From Acidobacteria bacterium RIFCSPLOWO2_12_FULL_66_21 (GTDB lineage Bacteria > Acidobacteriota > Vicinamibacteria > Vicinamibacterales > 2-12-FULL-66-21), in the NCBI GenBank assembly GCA_001767455.1, contig MELC01000039.1:62001-126000 (forward strand): 64,000 bases of DNA, in the 5' to 3' direction. A program made the position numbers and the translations under genes. The notes beneath the pieces were generated by a model. The model ran no database searches, had not been told where the DNA came from, and saw only the letters and a list, made by a program, of their open reading frames with translations. Shown here one piece after another: positions 18,457 to 28,327 of this stretch; positions within the stretch are counted from its first letter, which is position 1; every line of letters begins with the position of its first letter.

Positions 18457-20142
18457 ATGCTGACGCCACTCTGCTTCGCGCTCGCGCTCCTCGCCGCGCA
18501 GGGGTCTCAGGCGACACAGACGCAAACAACCGGCGCGGCGCAATCGCCCGCGCGCGACACCGCGGCGGAGAAAAAAGGGACCGCCATCATCACGGGCCGC
18601 GTCGTCAATGCCGACGGCAGCAAACCATTACGGCGGGCGCAGGTCAGTCTGTCGTCCACGGCGTTGTCCGAGCCACGCAGTGTCAGCACCACGACAGCCG
18701 GAGCCTTCGAGTTCAAGGAACTGCCAGCCGGACGGTACACGGTGACGGCGAGCCGCAGCGGATTCCTCCGGCTCCAGTACGGACAGCGCAGGCCGGGTGA
18801 GCCCGGACGGCCGATTCAGGTCGCGGACGGACAGACCATCGATCGCGTCGAGTTCGCGCTGCCGCGCATGTCCGTCATCACCGGCCACGTGACCGACGAA
18901 GTCGGGGACCCCCTCGCGGGCGTGAGCATCTTTCTCATGCAGGTGAAGTACTTCAGGGGCAAGCGCCGGCTGGTACCCACCTCAGGCGCGGCCTCTACCG
19001 ACGACACCGGTCAATTCAGGCTAATCGGACTGCAGCCCGGCGACTACTACGTCATGGGCACCACTCGCGAGACCTGGACCGTTGAAGGCGATGACACGCA
19101 GCGGACCGGATTCGCTCCCACGTACTATCCGGGAACGCCCGTTCCGGCCGAGGCGCAGCGCGTCAAACTCGGCGTGGGTCAGGAATTGGCGGGGATCGAC
19201 CTTTCTCTGGTGCCCGGACGCGTCGCGACGATTTCGGGCACGGTGATCAGCCAGAACGGCTTGCCCATGACAGGCGAATCGGTATCCGTCACGCAGGAAT
19301 TCGCGGGCCCCGGCAACATGTCGTCGTATGGATTCGGCGGCGGGACGATCAAAGCGGATGGGTCGTTCACGATCAGGAACATCGCGCCCGGCGAATACAA
19401 ACTGTCGGTCCGGCTTGCCGGCGACAAAGACCGCCGGACAGAGATGGCGGAGGCTGTCGTGACGGTGACTGGCGCAGATATCGATGGCGTGTCGCTCGTG
19501 GCCGGATCGGGGGGATTTCTTTCCGGCAAAGTCATCACTGACGACGGCACGCCGCTGACCTCGACCCCACGGATGCGCGTGTCCACACGGTCTGTCGACT
19601 CCAGCGCCGGCAGCGGAAGGTACGATCAGGAGAACGGGCGGGTCCGCGACGACATGACCTTCGAGGTGAGTGAAGTGTTCGGTCGTCAACAGATATCGAT
19701 CGGGCCCCTGCCGTCCGGGTGGGCGGTCAAATCCATCGATCACGAGGGTCATGACTACGCCGATCTGCCGGTCGAGATCGGCAACAGTCAACGGATGGAC
19801 GGGTTGACGATCGTGCTGACGAAGACGCTCCCGGGGGTTCGCGGCACACTGCTCGACGAGAAGGGACAACCGGCCCAGGGACTGGTGATCCTGTTTCCTG
19901 CCGATCCCGCGCTCTGGGTCGAAGGCTCCCGCCTCATACGGACCATCCGTCCGACCCACGCCGGCGCGTTCCAACTGGCAATGCTGCCCGAGGGTGAATA
20001 TCTGGTGGCCGCCCGCGACTTCATCGAGGAGGGATCGTGGAACGATCCCGAGGTGCTCAAAGAGCTCGTCGAGACGGCGACGAAGGTGACGCTGCGGCAG
20101 GGGCAGGGTGCCGCGGCGGTGTCGCTGACGCTGCGGAAGTGA
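18457..20142 (+). CDS. Secreted five-domain carboxypeptidase-regulatory-like protein (paralogue E)
   Basis: Fourth gene of the array, 561 residues, 13 bases after paralogue D. The signal-like start MLTPLCFALALLAAQGSQAT shares its first nine residues with the next gene, which points to recent duplication. Modules are as in the rest of the family: GRVVNADGSKPLRRAQVSL; VTDEVGDPLAGVSIFLMQ then RGKRRLVP; the segment YYPGTPVPAEAQRVKLGVGQ then GIDLSLVPGRVATISG; ITDDGTPLTSTP; and the C-terminal IRPTHAGAFQLAMLPEGEYL then WNDPEVLKELVETATKVTL. RPDQ of the signature is RPTH here. No enzymatic motif is seen. Confidence 0.87.
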   Translation: MLTPLCFALALLAAQGSQATQTQTTGAAQSPARDTAAEKKGTAIITGRVVNADGSKPLRRAQVSLSSTALSEPRSVSTTTAGAFEFKELPAGRYTVTASRSGFLRLQYGQRRPGEPGRPIQVADGQTIDRVEFALPRMSVITGHVTDEVGDPLAGVSIFLMQVKYFRGKRRLVPTSGAASTDDTGQFRLIGLQPGDYYVMGTTRETWTVEGDDTQRTGFAPTYYPGTPVPAEAQRVKLGVGQELAGIDLSLVPGRVATISGTVISQNGLPMTGESVSVTQEFAGPGNMSSYGFGGGTIKADGSFTIRNIAPGEYKLSVRLAGDKDRRTEMAEAVVTVTGADIDGVSLVAGSGGFLSGKVITDDGTPLTSTPRMRVSTRSVDSSAGSGRYDQENGRVRDDMTFEVSEVFGRQQISIGPLPSGWAVKSIDHEGHDYADLPVEIGNSQRMDGLTIVLTKTLPGVRGTLLDEKGQPAQGLVILFPADPALWVEGSRLIRTIRPTHAGAFQLAMLPEGEYLVAARDFIEEGSWNDPEVLKELVETATKVTLRQGQGAAAVSLTLRK

Positions 20143-20154
20143 GGTCAAACAATC

Positions 20155-23100
20155 ATGCTCACGCCTCTCTGCTTCGCGCTCATGCTCCTCACCGCGCAGG
20201 GCTCTCCGCCCGCGCAAGCGCAGAGGCCCGGCCAGCCGCAACCTCCTTCGCCCAACGCGAGCACTGACGTCAAGGGCACGGCCCTCATCAAAGGGCGCGT
20301 CGTCAGCGCCGTCACCGGCAAGCCGCTCCGGCGCGCGCAGATTCGTCTCTCGGCCCCAGAACTGGGGCAGCCGCGTACAACAAGCACGGACATCGATGGT
20401 GAGTACGAGCTCGCCGAGGTCCCTGCGGGACGATACACGGTCAGCGTCACGCGCAGCGGATACATCACGCTCCAATACGGACAGCGGCGTTCGAACGAGC
20501 CCGGGAAACCGCTGGAGATTTCCGACGCCGAGAGGCTCGACAAGATCGACTTCTCGCTTCAGCGCGCCGGCGTGATTACCGGCCGGGTCACCGACGAGAC
20601 CGGCGACACCGTCGCGGGCGCCACCGTCTGGGCGATGCAGCCGCAGTTCTTCCAGGGGCGCCGCCGGCTGGTGCCCATCAGTCCGCCGACGCACGCCGAC
20701 GACGTGGGACAGTTCCGCCTGCTGGGACTGCCCCCTGGCGAATACGTGGTCATGGCCACGCTGCGCGAGACGTGGACGATTGACGGACCCGACAAACAGA
20801 AACAGACTCTGGGGTACACGCCGTCATACTTTCCCGGAACCGCGAACGCCGCGGAGGCGCAGCGCGTCAAGGTCGGCCTCTCCCAACAGGTCGGCCCGAT
20901 TGAATTCGGCCTCGTGCCGATCAAGACAGCCAACGTGTCAGGAACGGCTGTGGGGTCCGACGGACTCCCGCTCGCCGGCAGCACCGTGATGTTGTCGCAG
21001 GAAGTCATGGGACCCGGCGGCGGGATTATGAGCATGGCCGGAAACTCGCGCGTCGCGCCGGACGGGACCTGGACGCTGCGCAACGTTCCCGGCGGTGAGT
21101 ATCAGCTGCAGGTCGCCAGCGTGGACCGCGAGCGGCCCGGCGAGATGGCGTCGCTGACGCTCCAGGTCCAGGGAGTCGATCTCGAGGGAGTGGCGCTCGT
21201 CGCCGACGGCGGCGGCACGCTTGCCGGTCAGGTCGTGACCGACGATGGCAGTCCGCTACCCGAAGCGGCTTCGCCGATCCGCGTGTACGCGCGGCGGATC
21301 GCTTCGGGCATGTCGAGCGGCTCCCGGAGAGGACCCGAGAACAATGGTGTCATCGCCGCGGATGGCCGCTTCACGCTGGAGGCCGTGGCGGGCGGATCGC
21401 TGATTCGCCTGCTGGGGCTGCCGGCCGGATGGGCGCTGAAGGCGATCGAGATCAGCGGCCGCGACTACGCGGACGGGCCGCTGGAGCTCCGCGGCGGGCA
21501 GCGGACCACCGGCGCGCGCCTCATCATCAGCAGAAGCCTGCCATCCATATCGGGACACATTACCGATGAGAAGGACGCTGGCGTCGATGCCTCGGTACTG
21601 CTGTTTGCCGCCGACGCCTCGAAATGGACTGAGGGATCGGGCGCGCTGCGCACCGCGCGTCCGGGAAAGTCGGGCCTGTTCCGCTTCGACGCGGTTCGTC
21701 CGGGCGATTACCTGGTCGTCGCCGTCGAGAACATCGAGCAATGGCAGGCGAACGATCCGGAGTTCCTGGAAGAGTTACGCGACCGCGCCACAAAGGTCAC
21801 GGTTGACACGGGGAGATCCGAAGTCGTGACGCTGAGAGTCAAACGGCAACTCCCGGCCCCCAACTCCCAACCCCCACGTTTGGGAATCGGGCGTTGGGAA
21901 TTGGGAGTTGTGAGCCTCGTTCTCCTTGCGAGCCCGCAGGTGTCGGTCCAGCCCCAGCAGCCGCAACGTCCGAGGCGTGACATCGTCGCACCGCAGAAAG
22001 GCACGGCCATCCTCCGGGGGCACGTGGTTGCGGCGGATACCGAGCGGCCGCTGCGGCGCGTCCGCGTGCGCATTTCGGCGCCCGAATTGTCCGAGCCGAA
22101 GACCGCGAGCACCAACCTGGAAGGCGCCTACGAAGTTCGGGACCTGCCCGCCGGACGCTACACGATCCAGGTGAGCCGCGGCGGATACCTTCCGCTCCAG
22201 TACGGACAGCGGCGCCCCGGCGAGCCGGGGAAGCCCTTGCAGCTCGCCGACGGGGAGACGGTTGACGCGATCGATTTCCGTCTGCCGCGCGCGGGTGCGA
22301 TCACCGGCCAGATCCTCGACGAGACGGGCGAACCGGTCTCCGGTGTCACCGTCGCTGCGATGCAGGTGCAGTTCTTTCGCGGGCGCCGGCGGCTCGTACC
22401 GGTTTCGGACATTACGAACACGGACGACACCGGTCAGTACCGTGTCGGCGCGCTCTCGCCCGGTGATTACGTGATCATGGCGCTCTTTCGCGAATCGTGG
22501 GTCAGCAAGGATCGCGACAGGCAGGTGCTGGGATACGCCACCACATACTTCCCGGGCACCGCGAGCGCGGCCGAGGCGCAGCGCGTCAAGGTCGCGGTCG
22601 GACAGGAGGTGGCCGCGATCGACTTCGCTCTCGTTCCGGGGCGAGCGGCAACCGTCTCAGGCACCGCGCTTCGCTCCGACGGCGCACCGCTCGCCGGCGC
22701 CACCGTCAGTCTGGATCAATACATCAGAGGGCCAGTCTCCAGCATGGCGAGCAGCGTCAGCGGGACCAAGGTGGCCGCGGATGGGTCGTGGACCATTCGC
22801 AACGTTCCTCCAGGCGAATATGAACTGGAGGCCACCGCGACCGATCGGGAGCGCGGAACGGAACGCGCAACAACGATCCTGTTCATGCAGGGCACGGATG
22901 TGGAAGGCATCACGCTGACGACGGGCGCGGCCGGCACATTGTCGGGGCACGTTGTGACCGACGACGGACAGCCGCTCCCCACGTCCGTCACGCGGCTGCG
23001 CGTCGTGCCGGATCCGATCACGCCCGACCGGCAGGCGCCGATGATCGTCATGGGTGACGACAACGGGCTGGTGGGAGCCGATGGGGCTTTCACGTTCAAA

Positions 23101-23565
23101 GGCCTTCTCGGCCCGTCGATCCTGCGCGTCTGGCTGCCAGCGGGATGGGCGGTCAAGAGCATCGAGATCGGCGGGACGGATTACGCCCAGACGCCGCTGG
23201 ATGTCCGCGGAGGACAGCACGTAGCCGGCGCACGCATCGTGATCACGAAGCGCTTTCCCACGATCGCGGGACGCATCACCGACGACAAGGGGAAGCCGGC
23301 GAATGGGACCGTGCTGCTGTTCCCGAGCGATGCATCGAAGTGGTTCACGGCCGCCGACACCCTGCGTTCCGCGCGTCCCGACCAGTCAGGCAACTTCCGC
23401 CTCGAGACGGTCCGGCCAGGCCAGTATCTCGCCATCGCGCTGGACTACGTGCAGACGTGGCAGTTGAACGATCCCGAGTTCCTGGAAGAGCTGCGCGACC
23501 GCGCGACAAAGCTCACGGTTGCTGAGGAATCGATCGGAGAGTTGAATCTCACGGTGAAGAAGTAA
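20155..23565 (+). CDS. Double-length secreted protein: two array modules fused by stop-codon loss (paralogues F1+F2)
   Basis: One open frame of 1136 residues made of two complete paralogues. F1 (residues 1-564) starts MLTPLCFALMLLTAQGSPPA and ends DPEFLEELRDRATKVTVD then VVTLRVKR, where its relatives have a stop. The next codon is CAA (21847-21849), one transition from TAA. It is followed by a 63-base intergenic-type repeat with no stop in this frame, translated QLPAPNSQPPRLGIGRWELGV. F2 then begins at a former start region: GTG 21910, giving VSLVLLASPQVSVQPQQPQR, a hydrophobic remnant of a signal peptide. F2 has five modules and ends DPEFLEELRDRATKLTVAEE then LNLTVKK. A second ribosome entry at 21910 is possible (GGGAG only two bases before it). 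If read through, F2's hydrophobic segment would sit mid-protein. Confidence 0.85.
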   Translation: MLTPLCFALMLLTAQGSPPAQAQRPGQPQPPSPNASTDVKGTALIKGRVVSAVTGKPLRRAQIRLSAPELGQPRTTSTDIDGEYELAEVPAGRYTVSVTRSGYITLQYGQRRSNEPGKPLEISDAERLDKIDFSLQRAGVITGRVTDETGDTVAGATVWAMQPQFFQGRRRLVPISPPTHADDVGQFRLLGLPPGEYVVMATLRETWTIDGPDKQKQTLGYTPSYFPGTANAAEAQRVKVGLSQQVGPIEFGLVPIKTANVSGTAVGSDGLPLAGSTVMLSQEVMGPGGGIMSMAGNSRVAPDGTWTLRNVPGGEYQLQVASVDRERPGEMASLTLQVQGVDLEGVALVADGGGTLAGQVVTDDGSPLPEAASPIRVYARRIASGMSSGSRRGPENNGVIAADGRFTLEAVAGGSLIRLLGLPAGWALKAIEISGRDYADGPLELRGGQRTTGARLIISRSLPSISGHITDEKDAGVDASVLLFAADASKWTEGSGALRTARPGKSGLFRFDAVRPGDYLVVAVENIEQWQANDPEFLEELRDRATKVTVDTGRSEVVTLRVKRQLPAPNSQPPRLGIGRWELGVVSLVLLASPQVSVQPQQPQRPRRDIVAPQKGTAILRGHVVAADTERPLRRVRVRISAPELSEPKTASTNLEGAYEVRDLPAGRYTIQVSRGGYLPLQYGQRRPGEPGKPLQLADGETVDAIDFRLPRAGAITGQILDETGEPVSGVTVAAMQVQFFRGRRRLVPVSDITNTDDTGQYRVGALSPGDYVIMALFRESWVSKDRDRQVLGYATTYFPGTASAAEAQRVKVAVGQEVAAIDFALVPGRAATVSGTALRSDGAPLAGATVSLDQYIRGPVSSMASSVSGTKVAADGSWTIRNVPPGEYELEATATDRERGTERATTILFMQGTDVEGITLTTGAAGTLSGHVVTDDGQPLPTSVTRLRVVPDPITPDRQAPMIVMGDDNGLVGADGAFTFKGLLGPSILRVWLPAGWAVKSIEIGGTDYAQTPLDVRGGQHVAGARIVITKRFPTIAGRITDDKGKPANGTVLLFPSDASKWFTAADTLRSARPDQSGNFRLETVRPGQYLAIALDYVQTWQLNDPEFLEELRDRATKLTVAEESIGELNLTVKK
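21847..21910. repeat. CAACTCCC/GGGAGTTG inverted repeat inside a coding frame
   Basis: CAACTCCCGGCCCCCAACTC on the left and GGCGTTGGGAATTGGGAGTT on the right form an imperfect hairpin of the same word family found between genes at 23566, 31208 and 50508. Here it lies exactly at the junction of two paralogous modules and is read in frame. It marks a former intergenic gap that became coding. Confidence 0.85.
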
Positions 23566-23644
23566 ACTCCCAACTCCCAACGCCCAACTTCCAACCTCAA
23601 AGGTCCATTCGTCGGAAGGTTGGGCGTTGGTAGTTGGGAGTTGA
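23566..23644. repeat. CAACTCCC/GGGAGTTG inverted repeat between convergent genes
   Basis: The left arm is CAACTCCCAACGCCCAACTT then CCAACCT; the right arm is AGGTTGGGCGTTGGTAGTTG then GGAGTTG. Together they give a stem of about 27 bp between the array and rho, which converge here. It overlaps the likely 3' ends of both transcripts and could act as a bidirectional terminator or RNA-end stabiliser; there is no T-tract. Confidence 0.75.
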
Positions 23645-23648
23645 TCCC

Positions 23649-25112
<1,464 letters not shown>

Positions 25113-25297
25113 GAGACTACTGGCGCTGTCGGTCAATCAAGAGGTTGTAGGTTGTCTGGCAGTGTCGACTTTATTGCTGGCGGGGCGGGAAGAATGAGGC
25201 GGCCGGCGCGAGCCCCGCGGGACAGAGGAAATCAGGAAATCGCTGATGTTGTGTTCGTACTCCGGGAAGTATAGGCACCGGCCGGGACCGTGTCAAG

Positions 25298-25403
25298 GCA
25301 GCCCTAAAGGGCTGCGCAACACGCGAGGCAGCCCTAACCAGCCTTCGCCAAGGCTACGGCGGTCCGCCGAAGCGCTTCGCGCGAAGGCGGAAGGGCTGCG
25401 CAA
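25298..25403. repeat. CAGCCCTAAAGGGCTGCGCAACA repeat cluster
   Basis: The 269-base gap between rho and the radical SAM gene contains no gene. It holds GCAGCCCTAAAGGGCTGCGC at 25299-25318, a second GCAGCCCTAA at 25328, a palindrome-rich centre (GGCGGTCCGCC, GCGCTTCGCGC) and a closing AGGGCTGCGCAACA. The same core flanks the gap before RNase J at 51594-51660. The rest of the gap (25137-25297) shows nothing recognisable beyond presumably the rho promoter. Confidence 0.75.
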
Positions 25404-25405
25404 CA

Positions 25406-26536
25406 TTACACCAGGCGAAACCGCCGGGTGCCCGGGAGGAACGGGGTCGCGGCCACCTGGCCGTCGAAGGCGCGTCCCCAGCGGCCCGGGATGACGGTGG
25501 CGCACTGAGGGCAGGTGCCCTCCGGCGTCAGCCGGTACTCCTGGATGAAGTACCCGTATCGCTCGACGAGGAGCGCGCCGCAGTTGTGGCACCGCGTGTT
25601 TTCCAGATCCCCCACGCGTCCCGGCAGGTTGCCCGCGTAAACGTAGCGCAGCCCGTTGCGCTTGGCCGTGTCAGCCGCGCGCATGAGCATCTCCGGCGTC
25701 GTGTTTTCCGGATCGTTCATCCGGTAGTCCTTGTGGAACGCCGTCACATGCCACGGAATATCGGGCGAGACGCCTGCGATGAAGCTGGTGAGCCCTTCTA
25801 TCTCGTCCTGCGAATCGTTGAAGCCCGGAATGAGCAGCGTGACGATCTCGAGCCAGATGCCCATCTCGTGCAGCGTGCGGATCGTGTACAGAATGGGCTC
25901 GAGCCGGCCGCCCAGCTCGCGGTAATGGCGGTCGGCGAAACTCTTGAGGTCCACCTTGTACAGATCCACCCACGGCCGGATGTAGTCCAGGACGCGCGGC
26001 GTGCCGTTCCCGTTCGACACGTACGCGGTCATCAGCCCCGCGGCTTTGGCCTCCCTGAAAATCGCGACCGCCCACTCGCTCGTGATGAGCGGCTCGTTGT
26101 AGGTGCTGACGACCACACGCGAGTTCAAGCGCTTCGCTTCGGCGACGATGGCGTCAGGATCGGCATCGAGCGGCGGAGAGATCGCCTCCGGATCCCGCAG
26201 CGCCTGCGAGGTGACCCAGTTCTGGCAGTACGAGCAGTGCAGGTCGCATCCCAGCATCCCGAAGCTGAACGCGAGCGCGCCCGGGCGCGCGTGGAAGAAC
26301 GGCTTCTTCTCGATCGGGTCGCACTGCACGCCGCCCACGTACCCAAAGGGCACGCGCAGCACGCCGCCGCGGTTGAACCGGACCTTGCACACGCCGACGG
26401 CGCCGTCGGGGATCGGACATTCGTGGCCGCACGCGTAGCAGCGGATGCGCTCCTTCGAGATGTGTTCGACCAACTCAGGAGCGGCCTCGGCTGTTCTCTC
26501 CTCGAGGACCTCAGCCAGCGTCGCCATACAGACCAT
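25406..26536 (-). CDS. AmmeMemoRadiSam-type radical SAM enzyme
   Basis: Radical S-adenosylmethionine protein related to pyruvate-formate-lyase activases, 376 residues from the ATG at 26536 (a second ATG lies three codons later). The 4Fe-4S site is CDLHCSYC (Cys97, 101, 104). An N-terminal Cys cluster CYACGHECPIPDGAVGVC (33-50) and a C-terminal zinc-ribbon-like pair CHNC and CPQC (about 326-353) flank the barrel. STYNEPLI and YVSNGNGT are typical barrel motifs of this subfamily. Members are usually encoded with AMMECR1 and Memo proteins, forming a trio of unknown function; neither partner is in this window. The frame upstream of 26536 only translates intergenic repeat. Confidence 0.88.
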   Translation of the reverse strand: MVCMATLAEVLEERTAEAAPELVEHISKERIRCYACGHECPIPDGAVGVCKVRFNRGGVLRVPFGYVGGVQCDPIEKKPFFHARPGALAFSFGMLGCDLHCSYCQNWVTSQALRDPEAISPPLDADPDAIVAEAKRLNSRVVVSTYNEPLITSEWAVAIFREAKAAGLMTAYVSNGNGTPRVLDYIRPWVDLYKVDLKSFADRHYRELGGRLEPILYTIRTLHEMGIWLEIVTLLIPGFNDSQDEIEGLTSFIAGVSPDIPWHVTAFHKDYRMNDPENTTPEMLMRAADTAKRNGLRYVYAGNLPGRVGDLENTRCHNCGALLVERYGYFIQEYRLTPEGTCPQCATVIPGRWGRAFDGQVAATPFLPGTRRFRLV

Positions 26537-26695
26537 TGTAATTGGTGAATTCGTGAATTGGTGAATTACTGAAATCGCTGAATTGCCGGCATCCGGCCGA
26601 GTTCGTCCGTCCGAACGGCGGTGCCGGTTGCTCCTCAACTCGCTTATTCACCAACTCACTAATTCACCAATTCACAAACTCACAATTACAATGGG
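26537..26695. repeat. GAATTGGTG/CACCAATTC inverted word array
   Basis: The divergent gap between the radical SAM gene and the CoA-binding gene has GAATTGGTG-type words on the left (26538-26570) and CACCAATTC-type words on the right (26650-26690). The 75-base centre has a different composition. The arms can pair over about 35 bases. Any promoters for the two genes must lie within or between the arms; none is clear. Confidence 0.75.
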
Positions 26696-26698
26696 GTG

Positions 26699-27070
26699 AT
26701 GTCGAAGATCGTGGCGGTGATTGGCGCCTCGAGCAATCGCGGCAAGTTCGGCAACAAGGCCTTGCGCGCCTTCGAGCGCCAGGGCTACACCGTCATTCCG
26801 ATCAATCCGAACGAGCCGGACGTCGAGGGGCACAGGACCTACGCGTCCGTGCTCGACGTGCCCGGGACGATCGACCTGGCGACGGTCTATGTTCCGGGGA
26901 GCGTGGGCGTGAAGGTCGTCGAGGAGCTCGCGCGCAAAGGCGTGCCGGAAGTCTGGCTGAATCCCGGCGCCGACGACGATGAAGTGGTCGAACGCGCGCG
27001 GGAGCTGGGCCTCAAGACGATCCAGGCGTGCAGCATCATCGGCATCGGGGAGAGCCCGGCGCGGTACTGA
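26699..27070 (+). CDS. CoA-binding (YccU-like) protein
   Basis: Small Rossmann-fold protein of the CoA_binding_2 family, 123 residues. It opens with the nucleotide-binding strand-loop KIVAVIGASSNRGKFGNKAL (residues 3-22). It continues with YTVIPINPNEPDVEGHRTYASVLDVPGTIDLATVYVP and a conserved PEVWLNPGADDDEV segment. The ATG at 26699 follows GGGGTG; a GTG one codon upstream is an alternative. Relatives bind CoA or acyl-CoA, but their role is not established. The intact frame ends just before another repeat array. Confidence 0.88.
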   Translation: MSKIVAVIGASSNRGKFGNKALRAFERQGYTVIPINPNEPDVEGHRTYASVLDVPGTIDLATVYVPGSVGVKVVEELARKGVPEVWLNPGADDDEVVERARELGLKTIQACSIIGIGESPARY

Positions 27071-27074
27071 CGCG

Positions 27075-27210
27075 TGCAATTGGTGAATTCGTGGGTTAGT
27101 GAATTGGTGAATTGGTGGGTGGGGGGGTGGTGAATTTGTGGCAAGTTGGTGAATGTAGCCACGTCGTCAATTCACTAATTCACCAACTCACGAATTCACC
27201 AATTTCCATG
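27075..27210. repeat. GAATTGGTG/CACCAATTC inverted word array supplying the RES stop codon
   Basis: The left arm has AATTGGTGAATTCGTGGG-like words; the right arm has AATTCACCAACTCACGAATT. The right arm overlaps the 3' end of the RES toxin gene, whose last residues KLVNS and stop are encoded by the repeat. The array separates two convergent genes. Confidence 0.75.
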
Positions 27211-27874
27211 TCGCCCTGCCGCCCCTCGTGACGTCGAGCTTCCATCGGTCAGACTTCCTGACGTGGCCGACGAGCGCGGGGCGGAAGCACGCGAGGCACG
27301 TGCCGCCTGACCGGCGCACGCTCGGATAGACGATCCCCAGCGAGCCCGCCTCGAGGAGCGTCTCCGCGAGCGCCTGCGACGCTACGTAGCTGTCAGGGTC
27401 GAGCACCGCGCGGACTCCGCGTGCGCCGCGCAGGTCGTGGAACTCCGCGTTGAAGTCCGCCAGGTGGTCCTCGTACGCAACCGACTCCTCAGGCCACCCC
27501 ACCTCGGCGAGCTCGACGGATTTGTGAAACGCCACCTCGGCCTGCGCGGTCTCGATTTCGAAGCCGGCGTACCACGCGCCGCGATCGGGTCCGTTGAAGC
27601 GCGCGCCCAGCGGATGCGGATGACAGAACACGGCATTGACGACCGCGGCGCACGGCACGGCCGCGACCAGCTCCTCGGGACCGATGCCGGCGCCCCGGCC
27701 CCGCTCGGCGCTCAGCCGCTCGTTCGTGATGGCGTCCAGCTCGAAGATCGCCGCCAGGTGCGCGTCATCGTCGGCAATCCGCGTGAGAACGCTGTCGCCG
27801 CCGGGCAGATACCGGCACGGAACGAGACGATGGGTGTCGGACTGCCGCAGCGGCCGGGCCGGTGGGATCGCCAT
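27188..27874 (-). CDS. RES-domain toxin (NAD+-degrading family)
   Basis: Toxin of a type II RES/Xre module, 228 residues. Characterised RES toxins break down NAD+. The three residues that name the domain can be placed: Arg in HPLGARFNGP, Glu in WYAGFEIETAQAEVAFH and Ser in IVYPSVRRSGGTCLACFRPA. The conserved GG and the CFRPA strand follow the Ser as in the family. The ATG at 27874 shares its A with the antitoxin stop (TGATG), so the pair is translationally coupled. The frame continues upstream into antitoxin DNA, but that reading is Arg/Pro-rich noise. The C-terminal KLVNS is repeat-derived. Confidence 0.88.
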   Translation of the reverse strand: MAIPPARPLRQSDTHRLVPCRYLPGGDSVLTRIADDDAHLAAIFELDAITNERLSAERGRGAGIGPEELVAAVPCAAVVNAVFCHPHPLGARFNGPDRGAWYAGFEIETAQAEVAFHKSVELAEVGWPEESVAYEDHLADFNAEFHDLRGARGVRAVLDPDSYVASQALAETLLEAGSLGIVYPSVRRSGGTCLACFRPALVGHVRKSDRWKLDVTRGGRATWKLVNS

Positions 27875-28320
27875 CAACCCGCGCGCCGGGCGTCCAGCAG
27901 CCGCCTGACCGTCAGCAACGCGGGGACGCCGCCGTGCGACAGATAGTCGAGCGGCGTGGCGCCCGCGAACACGCGATTCGTGTTCGGCAGGTGGATCCAG
28001 TGATCGGCAAGCGTCCGGGAATAGAGCACGTTGAGCGCCTTGAAGATGCCGACGAGCAGCGAGACGCGCGTGAGGCGATCGACGTCGAGGACGCGGTCGG
28101 GGTCGCGCTTCCACTCGTAGTAGGGCCCGTTGGTCATGCCGCCAAGGAGCGCGCGGGCGTCCTCGTCGCGGACCTTCCAGCGCGCCATGATGTTGAAGAA
28201 GGCCCGCAGCGCGGGGCCGCTCAGCCGGTCGCGCGTCGCGCGATCCGCCAGGTCCGGCGCGGATCCTGGATCGTGGCGGGACTGCGGGTAGCGGAGCGCG
28301 GGGCGGCGGGCGGCGGGCAT
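27874..28320 (-). CDS. Xre/MbcA/ParS-type antitoxin (DUF2384)
   Basis: Antitoxin partner of the RES toxin, 148 residues. A central helix-turn-helix-like segment (LRAFFNIMARWKVRDEDARALLGGMTNGPYYEWKRD, about residues 38-75) is followed by the toxin-binding MbcA/ParS/Xre domain. That domain has VSLLVGIFKALNVLYSRTLADHWIHLPN and the hallmark NRVFAGATPLDYLSHGGVPALLTVRRLLDA. It is encoded first and ends in a one-base overlap with the toxin, the usual order for this module. A 16-base perfect palindrome on the promoter just upstream is its likely operator. Confidence 0.9.
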   Translation of the reverse strand: MPAARRPALRYPQSRHDPGSAPDLADRATRDRLSGPALRAFFNIMARWKVRDEDARALLGGMTNGPYYEWKRDPDRVLDVDRLTRVSLLVGIFKALNVLYSRTLADHWIHLPNTNRVFAGATPLDYLSHGGVPALLTVRRLLDARRAG

Positions 28321-28327
28321 GGGCGTA

